A stretch of DNA of 64,000 nucleotides from Tretioscincus oriximinensis (Eukaryota > Chordata > Lepidosauria > Squamata > Gymnophthalmidae), in assembly GCA_022410635.1 (NCBI GenBank), contig JAJVDF010000221.1, positions 1,322,096-1,386,095 of the forward strand, in the 5' to 3' direction. Positions 24,480 to 37,455 of this stretch are shown here, piece by piece. Under the pieces are notes generated by a model. It did not search any database, had not been told where the DNA came from, and was given only the letters and a program-made list of their open reading frames with translations. The translations under genes and the position numbers were made by a program. The first letter of the stretch is position 1. Every line of letters starts with the position of its first letter.

Positions 24480-24672
24480 CATCGTCATTGTATTCTTTTA
24501 GAAGGTCCTTGAAGCCACAGCTCTTTTACCTGGCCTTTGGCTGAAGAAATGTCATCTTTATCCCTACTTTTAAATATTGTTTTATGCTGTTTTAATTTTG
24601 TAGTGATGTTTTACTGTTTTGGCTGCCCTGAGACCTTCGGGTATAGGGCGGGCTATAAATATAAATAAATAA
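24480..24672 (+). repeat. L2-like LINE 3' end
   Basis: Translates as RRSLKPQLFYLAFG, typical of the last residues of L2-like ORF2, then a T-rich 3'UTR and the tail CCCTGAGACCTTCGGGTATA followed by TAAATA repeats. Confidence 0.7.
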
Positions 24673-25640
24673 TACATTATTCACAGCAACTATTCACATA
24701 CTCTTCACAGCAACTTCCACCCTATCTTTACAGCACTCATAGAGGTGCTTATGGGACAGTATATGCTTGGTGACTGTGTCACCATATGAGCTTGCTGCTG
24801 TTCTGGTCCAGCCACTGCAAAGACACATCGATGCTGGTCCTACAAAGAATAACCATAGTGACTTGTTACAGAACCAAAGCCCTCAAGCAGTTGTAAACTA
24901 TGGCAGTTTCCAAACTTCATCTTCATTTCTGGAAAAGGTGGCATTCTTTGTGGTGCACCTTGTTGCACTGCAAAATTCCTATACATTCCTTAGAACTATG
25001 TGCCTTTTTTACATTGTCTTCCACTTTGCAACAGAAGCATGATGAGATATGGTGCCATTTTGGACATCCTAATCAGATGGATAAGAAGGATGGGGGTTCA
25101 TCAATCATGTGAGTAAGAGGAATTTCCACCCCCACAATAATGGACATAGAATGTCATTTGATTAAGTATCTGATTGAGCAAATTTCCCTTGATTGTCAAA
25201 TGGAGGTAAAGAGAACCCTCACTTCCATTTGACAGAGGGGCTTCCCTTCTATCCCTGGTACTGAAGCAAAAAATATTTTTCAGTAAGGAATGGTTTAAGG
25301 TTTGAAGACAGAAAATGGCCCTTCATTCTCTTCTGTCACTATAGTGCCTTAATAGCACTGTGGGAAAGTGGGTGACACACTCTGCTAAGCAGGGCCATTA
25401 TATCCCCAGCCCCACTTACAAATCTTACAATAAATAACTCAAACCTTTGCAATGAACAAAAGAATCAATTACCTTCCTTGGCATCCAGGGGGCAGGCGCA
25501 GGTGGCGGGAACCAACCCTGAGGACCTGGCTGGCATGTAGATGCAGTGCCCGCCATTGGTCAGTGGCATTTTGTCATCATCGTTAGTCCAATCAGACAGT
25601 GAGGAAAGCAGGAGTTATGGCTCTCTGTTTCATTGGATTA
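24673..25640. other. Intron DNA, nothing recognised
   Basis: A locally GC-richer patch at 25480-25560; no gene recognised. Confidence 0.4.
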
Positions 25641-25800
25641 ACTGATTGTTTTAGAAGAACTGGCATCTCACTAGAAATTCTGGAACTGATATAGGGCAAA
25701 TGATTTAGTGCCTATATAATTTATTACTGATTGTTTCAGAAGAATTGGTATCTCACTAGAAATTTTGGAATAGATATAGGTAAAATGATTTAGTGCCTAT
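25641..25800 (+). repeat. Tandem duplication, about 85-bp unit
   Basis: Unit 1 (25641-25725) and unit 2 (from 25726) align over ACTGATTGTTTTAGAAGAA, ATCTCACTAGAAATT and ATGATTTAGTGCCTAT with a few substitutions and small gaps. Confidence 0.85.
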
Positions 25801-26212
25801 GGCCATTTTTTATAAAGTACTGAGCTATTACATTAATGTACATTTTAATTATGTTTTCTATTCTTTTCTGAATATACGTATTTTTCAGAACAGTTATCAG
25901 CCTTAACACCTTACACCATAATGTTTCTACATTTATTAAAATAAATTGGGCACTATTAGATTTCATAATGGCCTTCCTGTAGACATCCAAAGTGTCTACA
26001 TAGCTAAAGGATGGAAGAAACATGTTTTAAAAGTTCATTATGCATTCAATTATAGAACTAAAGATCCAAAGGCTAATTTGTACATGCAGAGTGAGTCATG
26101 CTGTGATAAAGTTCCTTCATCCATGATAATGTTCTTAGTTTTCTGAGGAACTCTGGGCAATGAAACCGATCGGGGGTAACTGGAACATGAGTGGTATGCT
26201 ATTTGCCAAATA

Positions 26213-26765
26213 TTTATTTATTTGTTAACATTTATGATGTACCCTATACCCAGAGGTTTCAGGATAGATGACAATAAAAGACCCCCCAAACCCCCAGTTA
26301 AAATAGAACAGTGTCTAGATGTCTTAAAGGAGAGGGGAGTTTTGGCTGAGCCAAAGTTGAGGGTGAACAAGTGCACCATAGGTGACTAATGCACCTCAGA
26401 GGGGAGACCATTCTACAACTTGGGGGATATCACAAAGAAGGCTCTCCCACATGTCCACACCCCTTTGTGAAGAGGTGGGACCATCAGGAAAGCCTCATTG
26501 GAAGAACTTAGGCTATGAGCAGGTACATATGGGAGATGTTACTTGAAATATTTGGGCCCCAAGCCATTTAGGGCCTTATATGTCAATGTTAATACCTTGA
26601 ATTGGGCTTGATAACAAATGGGTAGCCAGTGCGGTTCTTTTAGGACCAATGTAATGTATGTCCGGCCACATGTAGAGTGGATTACAATAGTTCAGTTTAT
26701 AAGTTACTAGTGTGGTCAGCTTGTTTCTATCCAAAAAGGCTATTAGCATTAAATGCTCCAAACAT
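26213..26765 (-). repeat. L2-like LINE 3' fragment
   Basis: Plus strand begins with TTTATTTATTTG and ACCCTATACCCAGAGGTTTC, the reverse of the LINE tail, followed by the decayed ORF2 end (AAGCCATTTAGGGCCTTATA, TTGAATTGGGCTTGATAACA, GTAGCCAGTGCGGTTCTTTT). It is a common reptile and bird LINE region. Confidence 0.7.
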
Positions 26766-27089
26766 ATGTGCCCATAATCATGTCTACTATGTGCAATGAA
26801 GGCTATGAAGGAAGACTACTTAGCAGTCTCTATTGCATTTTCAAGTAACCTGCAGAAATCCCTAGGCTGCAAAGAAGCTATTTGTCCTCTGCACCAAAAA
26901 ATTCCAGTGTGTTCCAACTGTCACCCTAGACTCAATTCAGTTTTGATTGAGACCTGATTTGAGTACAAAGTCAATTTGGTTTCTCTGTTGGGTGATCTTC
27001 TGAGTAAGGGGGACAGTGAGCTCAATATTGTTGTTCACCCTTCATTTACGGTGGCTTTTGATTAAGGTAGCCTTTTGGTTTGCTTCCAA

Positions 27090-27600
27090 GAGATGGGAGT
27101 AGGCAATGTATTACAGGGGTCTCCTAATTGCAGTAATAAACCTTTAAAGGATCATATAATTCTTTAGGCTGAATTTTGTCACTGCTGCTATTTGATATCT
27201 GTATGAAACGACTGGGGCAGTCATCAGGAGTTTTGGAGCTGGAAATCATCAGCATGCTGATTACGCTATTTCATCTTAACCTAGAGAGATTGTGAATGTC
27301 CTGACCCAGTGTCTAGATGAATACAAATAAACTGGTTGAACCCTGACTAGGTAGACACTAGTCCAGGAGTTGGAGATTGAAAGCACTCCTTTGGAAGCAA
27401 GAGATAAATAATGTAGGGGTAGTCTTGGAGCCATCTTTGTCCAGGGTGAACTTTGCAGCAAAGAGTGCCTTATCAACAGCTTCAGCTTGCTAGTTATGCC
27501 CTTAGTTGGACAGAAATATTCTGGTCTTCGCTCTATGGGATTTGCATCCTTTGTACTGGCAGCTGCCTAAATGTAGAACAGATGTGGGAAAATCTCCTTG
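27090..27600 (+). repeat. L2-like LINE reverse-transcriptase fragment
   Basis: Plus-strand translation, with frameshifts, shows LLFDICMKRLG then IRSFGAGNHQHADYA (27217-27268), a decayed form of the RT motif with the YADD catalytic box. Further on, an STPLEARDK block corresponds to the region between RT and the C-terminus. Stops and frameshifts make it a dead fragment. Confidence 0.7.
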
Positions 27601-30600
27601 TTTAGGGAAATTTATCCATCCCTTAGAGGATTGAATAAGAACAGAGAGGGAGCATGCTAGGCTTTAGGGGAAGCGGAAGCCAGTAATGGGGAGGGGGAAC
27701 CATTGACAAAAAGGAAGGTTAAAATTTGGTTATGTTAACAGTATCCTCTCTCATGCCTCACCTGCCCCATTTGCTCTTACTTCAACCCCAGGAACATTTT
27801 CTATGGTTTAAGAATAGGCAGTGGTAGCAAAAGGGCTATTGCCTAAGTATTACCAAAGCAAATTCAGACTCATCCTTGGGATTACTTGAAGGGTGTATAG
27901 TCCTGTAACTCTAAACCCTATTCAAATTTGTTGAACATATGTTTAGCACATCCCAAATAGCTAATATTAAAGTGGTATATTGAACTCAAGGTTCTCGAAG
28001 GGGAAAAAATTAGAATAGTCTTTGCAAAGTATCTTCCAGAAACAAGATTCAAAACCACTTTGTTCTGAATAATACAGAACACTGTTATGTAGCTGAGACA
28101 TCTAGATTCGATCAGTGCTTGGATGAGAGACACTGGAAAAATTCTACAATCAACTAAATCAATAACTGAGGTAGGAAACTACAATGCCTGCTTATTTGTA
28201 TGTATGAGTATATGTGTATGCAAGCTTTTGGCAGTCTGAGTTTCAATAACGTTTTGTTCACGTTTTCTTGATACTGAGACTCAATGAATAGAAGATGACT
28301 CCATGAACAAGATTGCATAAGCATTCACTTGACAAGAATTGGTAAATTGTCAGCTAAATTGCACCTTTCCCTCCCATATCTTAAATTAACATTAAGGTTT
28401 TCCAATATTCTAATACAAAATTTATTGACAATCATGGGAAACTTCTGGCTTTGGAACCATCGTTCATGGAATGGCATAACTGTGGAAGGGTTCCCATGGC
28501 ATCTTTAGGAATCCACATAAGCTCCTACCCTTATGACATATTCAGTTCACTGGATGGATATTATAATCCACATGGACCAACACTCATTCTTCCCCTTGTG
28601 AAATTTGACCAGCATTACAATTCAAACATTTCTACTCAAACACAATCACCAGTGTTAAGTCTGGTCTATCTAGTCTGAAACTAGAAAATGAATGTTTATC
28701 ATCTATTATGTTGACAGCTAGAGACAGGAATAGATGTGTAGACATCATGCTCTAACCTGAGCACTATGAATATAGTACTTCTCTTAATTTTCAGGAGAAA
28801 GACCAAAATGCTTAGAGCATTCTTCCCATCCTTTTTAGAACTTGTTAGCACTGCAATACACATTTTAATAATTGAAAACTGCAAGGAGCAGCAGGATTTT
28901 TTCTTTTTTGCAAAGTCTATCTAACATTAAGATGTAATTGTTACATTTATAACAATTATTTATAATAATAAAAAATTAACCCATGTAAATATTTTAAAAT
29001 AAAGTACTTTATGTGAATTTTATGTTCCTACCAAGCCATGCTTGGGTATTTTCTAAGATACGCTTGAATTGGACAGTAGCTTAAGCAGTGGCTTTTCCCA
29101 GTATTAACTTTATAGAGTCTGTTGCTTCATCCAGACATAGTTTACTTAATCCAATATATTTGGATATTTCAGAAGCAGAATAGATAAGTCACATTTGGAC
29201 GTAACCTTTGAATTTAATTTAGGGTAAAGAGGGAGGATAAAAGAAGAAGGTAATCCTACTGGTTGAACTTTGAAAGATAGCAACTGCGATCTTTGGATAA
29301 AAATATAAATGAATGAATGAATGGATTGATTAATATTCCAAGTGAACTCTACAAATTCTTTCCTAGCCACCCACTCTAACCAAATTTGAACAAGCATTGA
29401 AATCAATGTGCTAATAAAAGTTTTTTTTCCTGAGATCTCCACATCTTGCATTTGGTTTACTCCTCCTAGAAAGAGTAGCCAAACAATTCCTCCATTCTTT
29501 TGAACATCTGAAACCCTTGATACTTTAAGTCAAGTCCTGCAGAGGGGACTGTACGTTAAATGGCAAAGATCTCATTAGCTGCCATTGACAGAGATTAATG
29601 ATCCCAAGGATTATAGTAGGAAAGGAAAAGTATGAAGAGCTCAAAAAGAATTACACATGGAATATTCATTTTTATATTCAGATTAAAAAATCTAATGTTT
29701 GTTGGGAAATTTTGAACAAGAAGTAATATTAAATTCTGCTAATAAAAATATGAGTCATTCTAGCTTATTATGATGCCTATATTACCTTCAAACCAACTAT
29801 GATTAAATTCTGAATTAGAAGGGGGAAATCCACAAGGAATCGAATGATTTTTATTTTTTTAAGTGATGGTACCAAATTTCTCTTATAGTATGAGGATAAA
29901 AACTAAGCAATAATGGTTAAAAAATACACAAAACATTTTGAACTACTTTATTTCTTTGTCATATAATCATCCATAAGATACTGTACTTTAAAACACAAAA
30001 TGCTCGACAATATTCTAGTCATTACATACATCATACTATGATTACATTAGAAGATCAAAATAAACTGCTTCATTTTTCTTTACTCGATTATCGAGCAAAA
30101 CCACTCAAAATCATTCCATGTTTTCCTTTCATATAAAAATAGATTATATTTCAAACAATATAAATGAAAAACAATCCTGTACAGTATTATTTATACCTTT
30201 GAGCTCAGCAGAGAATATTCGTATTGCATTCTTGGGGGATGGGGGAAAGGGGTTATAAAAACTCACACATAAACTGGTAAGAATTAGTGTATTCAACTGT
30301 TTTCTGCAAGTTTTGGATAATTTCACAAAGAAACTGATAAGCCTTGTTTTTCACTTTTTTTGCAAGTCTTCTTTTGATTTAGACTTGGAAAAACTGAGGA
30401 ATTGAACTAACAGTGATACATTATGTCCAAAAAAGCTCTCAGTGTTAGACAAATTAGTATACCACAAGCCTTCTTAAAATTTGGCCATATTTTCCCTTCT
30501 GGTTTGAAGTAGTTCCATTTCAGGCATATTGGAGACATGGATTGTCTCCATTTTCAGCCTTGCCTCCTGAGAACAAGGCACCTTGGACAGCGATAATAAC

Positions 30601-30667
30601 CAGCAAAGGGAGTCTCATAACAGCTGAACATGGAGAACAGTGAAATGGATACTGTCTTTGGAAACTA
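27601..30667. other. Intron DNA, nothing recognised
   Basis: AT-rich 3-kb stretch. A GAAT repeat of four units lies near 29308. No exon with splice signals recognised. Confidence 0.4.
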
Positions 30668-30735
30668 ATATTTATTTACTTATTTATTTACATTTCTATA
30701 GCACCTATACCCAGGTAGCTTAACAATATAAAAGT
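30668..30735 (-). repeat. L2-like LINE/SINE tail fragment
   Basis: TTTATTTACTTATTTATTTA followed by CATTTCTATAGCACC and TATACCCAGGTAGCTT: reverse complement of the shared LINE tail. Confidence 0.55.
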
Positions 30736-31067
30736 CAACATATTAAAATATATGTTCATACATATGAATATCTGTATGAGGTCAAATGGATATGCAGACT
30801 TTTTATCCTACTATTCTTTCTTTGACCTGGCTGTGAGGCTGCCATTCACTAGAAATCCCAGAGACCTCTTCTTTCAGAGAAAAGTGCACATGATGGCACA
30901 TGATTCAATTTTTTTTCTTCCCCAAATCTCCAACTTTCTCTTATTTCTTCAGTGATGTAGCTTATTTCTCCTAAATTTATTTCCAACAATGATGCTTTTA
31001 TTTAAGAAACTCTAATTTTGATTTTTAATACAAATCCTAATTAAAGAAGTGGTAGGAACATAATAAC

Positions 31068-31410
31068 CTAAGAGGAGCCCTGCTGAAACAGGCCCAGGGC
31101 CACATAGTCCAGCATTCTGTCTCACACAGAGGCCCACCAATTGCACCTGGGAAGTCTGAAACAGAAGAAGGCAAAACCTTCACCTGTTCTTGATGCCCTG
31201 GAAATAGTATTTCAAGAATATTGTCTGCAGCATCAAGACATTTAATTGTTTAATGAACCCTGCATTGAGTAGGTGGTTGGACTCAATGGCCCTGGAGGTC
31301 CCTTCCAACTCTATAATTCTATGATTCTATGACATCCATCCTAGTAGCTATTTATACCCTTGGTGTCCATGAACGTGTCTAATCCTCTCTTATCTAATCC
31401 TTTTAATGAT
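31068..31410 (-). repeat. CR1-group LINE fragment, interrupted
   Basis: AGAGGAGCCCTGCTGAAACA, AGTCCAGCATTCTGTCTCAC and CATCCTAGTAGCTATTTATA align with 22857-23050, but the alignment is split by the insertion at 31242-31330. Confidence 0.75.
31242..31330 (+). mobile_element. CR1 3' end nested in the older LINE fragment
   Basis: GGTTGGACTCAATGGCCCTG, GGTCCCTTCCAACTCTA and a terminal ATTCTATG repeat are the standard CR1 3' end. GACAT is present on both sides (31237-31241 and 31331-31335), while the uninterrupted copy at 22857 has it once. Confidence 0.8.
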
Positions 31411-31607
31411 AACCTGTCCTAAGTTTAAGGAATAACTCTTAACAAAAAAGGTTTCTTTCAGACACTACTTACGGACCTATATTTTCCATTTGGCATATTT
31501 ATATTCCCATATCCTCAGTACTCCAAGCACAGCATAGAGACTACGATCTCAAATTAGAAGCTAGTCAGGTGCTAGCTTAAAATCTAACCTGCTTGTACAT
31601 ATATGAG

Positions 31608-32065
31608 TCTGTATTTATTTATTTGCATTTCTATAGCCCCCTATATCTGAAGGTCTCAGGGCAGTTAAGAATAAAAAACAAATTTAACACAGTAAAACAA
31701 TGTCTGAAAGTACAGAAGGCAGAGCCGTCTTTTAAACCACAGGCCAGGTTAAAAAAGTGCATCTTCAAGCACTATCTGAATGCAGAGATGACAATTGATG
31801 CACCCCAAGGGGGAGACTGTTTTATTCTCTGGAGGCCACTACAGAAAATGGCCCCTTCTGGGTTCCTATCTTCTTTGCCACTGAGAGAGTTGGTACAGTC
31901 AGAAGGGCCTCCCTCTGCAGATTTTAAGGCCTGGGAAGGTTGATATGGAAGAAGATGTTCCTTTAGATATTTGGGGCCCAAGTTATTTAGAGCCTGATAG
32001 GTTAGAGTTAGCATCAGCATAATTCTTCTAAATTTATTGCCTTTAAAAGATGGAAAAACACATAC
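31608..32065 (-). repeat. L2-like LINE ORF2 C-terminal fragment
   Basis: Minus-strand translation reads LTYQALNNLGPKYLKEHLL, PYQPSQALKSAEGG, typical of the end of L2-like ORF2. The plus strand begins with the reversed tail TATAGCCCCCTATATCTGAA. Part is still open but lacks a start and catalytic domains. Confidence 0.75.
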
Positions 32066-32603
32066 CAAGAAGGAAGACTGAGTTCTAACATGAATATTTT
32101 TTACCTTAAACAGTATTTTTCTTTCTTACTCAACAGACTGGAAACTGCCCTTGCATGCAATTTCTTGAAAAATTAGCATCTGATGTATTTTTTTTCTTAT
32201 TTATCCATTTATTTATTTTATTATCTATCTTAATTCAGTCATAAACATTAATTGATGGTAAATTTAACCAGTCAGCAAATTGGCGTGACTAGAAGCCAAT
32301 GAAGCTTTATATCCACTTTTTTATGTTCATGTTTCTTTGGTCTTAGTAGGCTACTCAATAGCTCCAATAGAACCAATTGTGAAAACTGCTTGTCAGAAGG
32401 GAAGGTAAGAAGGTGTATTATGGAAAATTTGGCCTTAATATTGGATTTCCCAAACGCATTGTAAATTGCCCTTTATATTATATATAGAGAGCTATGCCTT
32501 ATGACTGATATTTACTAGCACTGTGGAAAACATCAAAATGGAGTGGGAATCCATCATCCTCACCAGGACTCTTGCCCAGGTACAGGGCATTTGTTACCTA
32601 GAT

Positions 32604-32679
32604 TTGTCTACGAAAGTCCAGTCCACCTACCTTTCTCTTGTTAGTCTCTAAGGTGGTACAAATCTGCTTGCTGGACTTC
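32604..32679 (-). repeat. Repeat family A copy
   Basis: CTACGAAAG, CCACCTACCTTTCTCTTG and TTAGTCTCTAAGGTGGTACA are the reverse complement of the family core. Confidence 0.7.
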
Positions 32680-32769
32680 AACTAGGGGATCAGAAAAATG
32701 GAACACAGGAGAGCTGTATTCTATACAAGTGAGTACATCATTAATAAAATCCCTCTTATGCTACATACA

Positions 32770-33135
32770 GACAAAACTTGAAGGAATACCTCCTTCCATA
32801 CATACCTGCCCATACCGTAAGATTTTCTGGTGAGGCTCTCCTGACAGTCCCACTTCCTTCACTCATCAAAGGGGTGTGGACATATGGGAAGACCCTCTCT
32901 GACATCCCCTTGTTGTAGAATTCAGGCACCCACACTGCACACATTCGGATGTCTGGTGAAGACAAGTCTGTTCACCCTTGCCTTTGGCTGAGCCAACTAT
33001 TCCCCTCTTTGAAGACACTGTTATATTTTTTAATAATTTTATTTTAATCTGTTTGTGGTTTTTATTGTGAACCGTCCTGTGGCCTTTGGGTACAGAGTGG
33101 AATATACATTTAATTAATTAAATTAATTAATTAAT
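32770..33135 (+). repeat. L2-like LINE 3' end plus TTAA repeat
   Basis: Plus-strand translation gives LKEYLLPYIPAHTVRFSGEA, matching the block of 31608-32065, then HPCLWLSQ, a T-rich 3'UTR and a tail GGCCTTTGGGTACAGAGTGG ending in a TTAA/ATTA simple repeat (33106-33136). Confidence 0.7.
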
Positions 33136-33176
33136 AAAATATTTACACTATTTATTGCTCTATAGTTGGATACTTT

Positions 33177-33283
33177 GGACTATTCTAGAATAAAGCAGAC
33201 CCTACAATCTTTTATTCCATTTTAATTGACTATTTAGAATAAAGAGTTGTACAGACTGCTTTATTCCAAATAGTCAAGTAAAA
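33177..33283. repeat. Imperfect palindromic element
   Basis: GGACTATTCTAGAATAAAGC on the left and GCTTTATTCCAAATAGTC on the right are inverted; an internal GACTATTTAGAATAAA repeats the motif. Probably a small MITE. Confidence 0.5.
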
Positions 33284-34514
33284 TGGAATTGCAGAATTAT
33301 TTATCAATTAAAGATGCAAACTAAAATGAATAAATTTATGAAATAATGACTTTCCCAGTATATTTTAACAGATCAACAGAATTTCATCTTCCTTTCACTA
33401 CTTGCTCCCCTTTTGGCTTACTAGCTGCTTTACTTCATCAATAGTAAAAAAAAAAGTTCTAGTATTCACATTGTTTCACCATAAATGTCCCTCTCCTGAT
33501 GTTTGCTTAGGAGAAGGTATTTATGAAGATATTTGTTCTGGACCATAGCTACATTTTTAGATATCCTAAAAAAGAAAGAAAAATGAATTAAAAACAAAAC
33601 GCACTCTTCATAGATTTTAAACGTAACTGAGAATCCTCACAAAAGATTGTCTCCTCTTTCAGTTGGACACACATATACAAACGTAACTCAAAGGGTCTTT
33701 GATACCATTTATGTCGTAGATAATTTAATGGAATTCTTACAAGGTGGACAGAAAAACTCAGTAAAGAATTAAAGTAGCCAAACCATAAAAATTCATATTA
33801 ATTTCCACTGAAAATATTCATAAATTTGAAAAGAAACATTGATAGAAATGAGTATGTTGTTCACTTTGTTTACAGTATTATTTATATATAATTCATTTAG
33901 AGCACATAGCTGCACAAGTAACAAGGTAGGCAGACAATTTTTCATCCCAACAATTCAATTATGCTGAAAACAATTGACTTCAGTATATAAATGCTTGAGT
34001 ATGTTTTCTAGCTACCTTGAATTTGTGTGACGAAGGCTGCAAAGATCCTGTGAGAATCATACCAGAAGCAGTGCATAAGGAATCTCCATGATGGTGGCTG
34101 AGGAGGTGAGAGCTTAGATTGGAAACCTCCCTTTGAATTCCCTACACTAGTCCTGCAACTGTAGAAAGATTATATCGGTAGTCCACTTTTCACCCTGACA
34201 TTTTTGCTCTATTGCCTGTTGCTAGGTACAGATTTGAAAAACGCTAGGTTGAAACCTATTAATTGGTTCCCTGTCAAAATACAATCGCAACCAATTACAT
34301 TTAATATTAAATTATCTTTCAACGATGTATAATTTTATGGTTTTATTAAAAAGGAAATCTGATGCTACAAGCCATCAACCATCTAAAATGCATTTCTTTC
34401 AAAAGGTTTTACAATTTGGGCCACTAGTGTAAATTATTTATTTTTACTGCTGATATTTTTTAAATAATATATTAGAACAAAGTTGATCAGTTCACAGTAT
34501 ATCTCGTGAGAGGT
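33284..34514. other. Intron DNA, nothing recognised
   Basis: No recognised element. Confidence 0.4.
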
Positions 34515-34580
34515 CTCATAGCAACTTAACTAGAAGTTAGGCAGCATGAATTTTCATAGACAAGTCTACTATTTTGTCAT
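34515..34580 (+). repeat. Repeat family A copy, decayed
   Basis: AACTAGAAGTTAGGCAGCAT, GAATTTTCATAGACAAGTCT preserve the core order (AGTAGG..GCATGAGCTTTCGTAGAC). Confidence 0.5.
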
Positions 34581-35314
34581 AATATAGAACAGATGCTCCA
34601 GGATGATGGGTTTGAGAACAAGTGCATTCAGCTATAGTATTTTTTAAAAAAATCATACAAATTTGCTGAGGAAAAAGAATTATATTGGTATTCCCAGTTG
34701 CCAAGACTGCCATTTGCAATTAAAAATTAAAGCTGGCACTTATTGTGTGAAGGCAATTATCTGAAGGTAGCTGGCAATCTTCATTGTTTACAGTGCTGTT
34801 GCTGTGTCATGGTTTTGCTCAATCTGAAAATTTATATTTTAATAGATCTAACATCAAATTGTTTTCAACTAAGAGAATGTTTGAATCACACTCTTCATTG
34901 TGTTCTGAAAATTTGTTGCCTGGCATCCAAATGAGAAAAACATGTATGCAAAATTTAGAAATGTATAATTTATAGCATTAACAATACCAGTACAAAGTCA
35001 AGAAAGTTACTTGCGAATGGCTACATTTTTATAAGTTGGCTGGTTAATTATACAGTGTATTTAACAATTGGCTATCTGGTAGAATCCTTCACATAGCATC
35101 ACAGCAGAGATTATACAGCACCCTCCCCCTTTATGTGTGGGTGTAAGCTACTGGATATCTCTTAAAACACTGTGCTAGACAGCCAGTAAATAGAAATGGA
35201 TCTTGTGTACTTTTAGTGGGGGAGGCAAAGAAGAATGATCGAAGGACTACAAAACCTCCCTTACTGCACATGTTGCAACATCTGAGGCTCTTTAGCCCTG
35301 AAATAAGATGTTTA
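34581..35314. other. Intron DNA, nothing recognised
   Basis: No recognised element. Confidence 0.4.
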
Positions 35315-35770
35315 AAATTGATCTGATTGAAGTACAAAAACTCATGCATGGGGTGGAAAAGGTAGAGAGAGGAAAAACATTTTTCCCTATTGTGCATTAG
35401 AACCAGGAAGATCAGCAAGAGAGTTAGGATGGATAAGGGATGTTCACAGAGGTCATCCGTTTATGGGATTTATTTCAAGAGGAGGTGGTGGTAGCTACCA
35501 GTCTGACCAGATTTAAGAAATGATTAGACAAATTCATGGAAGCTAAGTGTATTAATTGTTATCAGAATTAATGCTTAGTACTATGTCCAGGTTAGAGATA
35601 GGCAGGCTGCCTCTAAATGTCATCTGTAGAGTGCTAGAACCAGAAGGCGGTTTGACATATTCTTCTCCTTGAGAAATCCAAGAAGCAATTGGTGGACTAC
35701 TGTGTGAGACAAAATGCCACACTAGCCCAATTCAGTAGGATCCTTTAATGCTGAGCATGGCTTCATTTGC
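35315..35770 (+). repeat. CR1-group LINE 3' fragment
   Basis: Plus-strand translation LIEVQKLMHGVEKVERGKTF is a decayed form of DLNEVYKIMHGMDKVNKEKL. It is followed by GGGATTTATTTCAAGAGG, AAATGATTAGACAAATTCAT and, at the end, the reverse of TGTCTCACACAGT. Confidence 0.7.
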
Positions 35771-36140
35771 CAAGATGCAGTAGGCTGTTTGTTCCCATGC
35801 TTCTACTTAAAAGAGAGAGGGAGGGAGCCAGAGATGTTTGGTTCCCCAGCTCAGTGTTTTCACTCACATTCTTCTTTGGAAAGCACCAAAAAGTGATATG
35901 AAAGTCTGTTGTTTTCCTGTAGTCTCTGAAGAGGAAAATTGAATCGGGGAGATCTGCATGTCTGGGGAAGCACTGTCAATAGTTCTCCACTAGCATGAGA
36001 GTGCTCTAAGAAGTGCTATGGGCACAACATGTGCTCCCAGGACATAAGATCACACCAATTTATGGCAAGGATATTTAACAATAGAGATTTATGATCGGTT
36101 CCACAGAAATCCTGCAGAAACACTAAGGTTTAATAGCTAG

Positions 36141-36412
36141 CAAAGGGTGGGTGGGGTTGTAGTACTTTGGAGACTAATAGGTGGAAAGTAGGCAGCACGA
36201 GCTTTCATAGAAAATGCATGAGATGCATCAGATGGAATCTTACCCAAAATAATAAAAGATATGCTGACTGCAGATTTGTAGTATCATGATAGTTAGACTT
36301 GCAATTACTCTATACAAATGACTGATCAGATCACATTTGAAAACTCAATTGCTTTGTATATGTGTCGATGAAAGCTCATGCCGTCTACGCCTGCTGTACT
36401 CGCTAATAACAA
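36141..36412. repeat. Repeat family A, second inverted pair
   Basis: A plus-oriented copy (36141-36235; GAGACTAATAGGTGGAAAGT) faces a minus-oriented copy (36364-36412; GATGAAAGCTCATGCCGTCT) about 130 bp away, repeating the arrangement at 24225. Confidence 0.6.
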
Positions 36413-37262
36413 GGTATGGATAGGCAAGAAAAGATGAGTAGCAGCTGTCTAATTTGTCCCGGCATTTATTTACCCTTCAATTTTTACTAATTGTACAAAT
36501 ACATATAACAAAAAGAAAAGATACAGTTGAGCGTGTGCATTTTTAACTCTTTCCCCTTCCATTTTTCCTTGTTTATTCAGAATAGAGACAACTATAACTG
36601 TGTAACTAAGTTATCTTCTTTTACCACACTTTAACATCTACTAGTTCTTGCAGCCGCCTCTTCCCAATACTCCAGTGCAACTAGATGACTTATCAGCTAG
36701 TTCTTGTGTTACAAATAACATTGATATAGAATTTTCTGATAGTTTGCCAGTATGCTGGTGAGATTATGGTCCATCAGTCATTTAATTGGGCAGTGCAAAT
36801 AGTGCTGGAAACCCTTTTTTTTTACTAGTCAGCATGTTTTGTATTTACTGGCTATCTGGCAAATGTTGGGGGCATAGTGTTGCAAGGGAATTTCAGTAGC
36901 TTGCCCCCAGACAAAAAGATGCAGAAGTCTCTTGCGATGCTATATGAAGGACTCATCTAGATAGCCAGAGAGCAAAGTTAGCTTGACTATTGTGCTCTCA
37001 TCATTTGGAAGTATATGGAATCTATTTTCTCTGCTTTTGGGGAGTTGGTCTTAGTGTTTCTTCAAACATTAGTGACCAACCATATAGTTTGTAAGCCAAT
37101 AGAAGGAAAGGATGAGATTTCAACGGCATCCCTATCACTATCATGCCTGCTAAGATTCAGTAGGTCACCTCTACATGCCTTTTGGGAAATGTTATGATGA
37201 AAAATGAGAAATAATCTTTGGATGAGGATTTGTATTTGCACGAGGTATTTTAAAACAATGAC
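36413..37262. other. Intron DNA, possible LINE tail
   Basis: 36470-36560 is A/T-rich with TTTATT/AATAAA character on the minus strand and might be a LINE 3' end; the rest is unrecognised. Confidence 0.3.
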
Positions 37263-37455
37263 TACTGTATTGGTATAATGGTTGGAGTGCTGGACTCTTA
37301 TCTGGTAGCTTCCCAATTCCGTTCCACACTTCTCCATTAAGCCAGCTGGGTGATCTTGGGTCAGTCCCAGTTCTTTAGAATTCTCTCAGCCCTCTCGACT
37401 TTATAGGGAATCTGTGGTGGAGAAAGCAACAAAAGCTATGTGTGCCACCCTTTGA
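37263..37455 (+). repeat. tRNA-derived SINE family F
   Basis: GGTATAATGGTTGGAGTGCT (A box), TTCCGTTCCACAC (decayed B box), AAGCCAGCTGGGTGATCTTG and AAAAGCTATGTGTGCC match the copy at 16451. Unlike that copy it ends without the L2-like tail. Confidence 0.8.

Noticed and set aside
27276..27476. Minus-strand open frame near 27.3 kb
   Set aside because: It is antisense to a decayed LINE reverse-transcriptase segment.
31772..32068. 98-codon minus-strand open frame as a host gene
   Set aside because: It is the C-terminal piece of an L2-like LINE ORF, repeated elsewhere in the window, with no start or complete domain.
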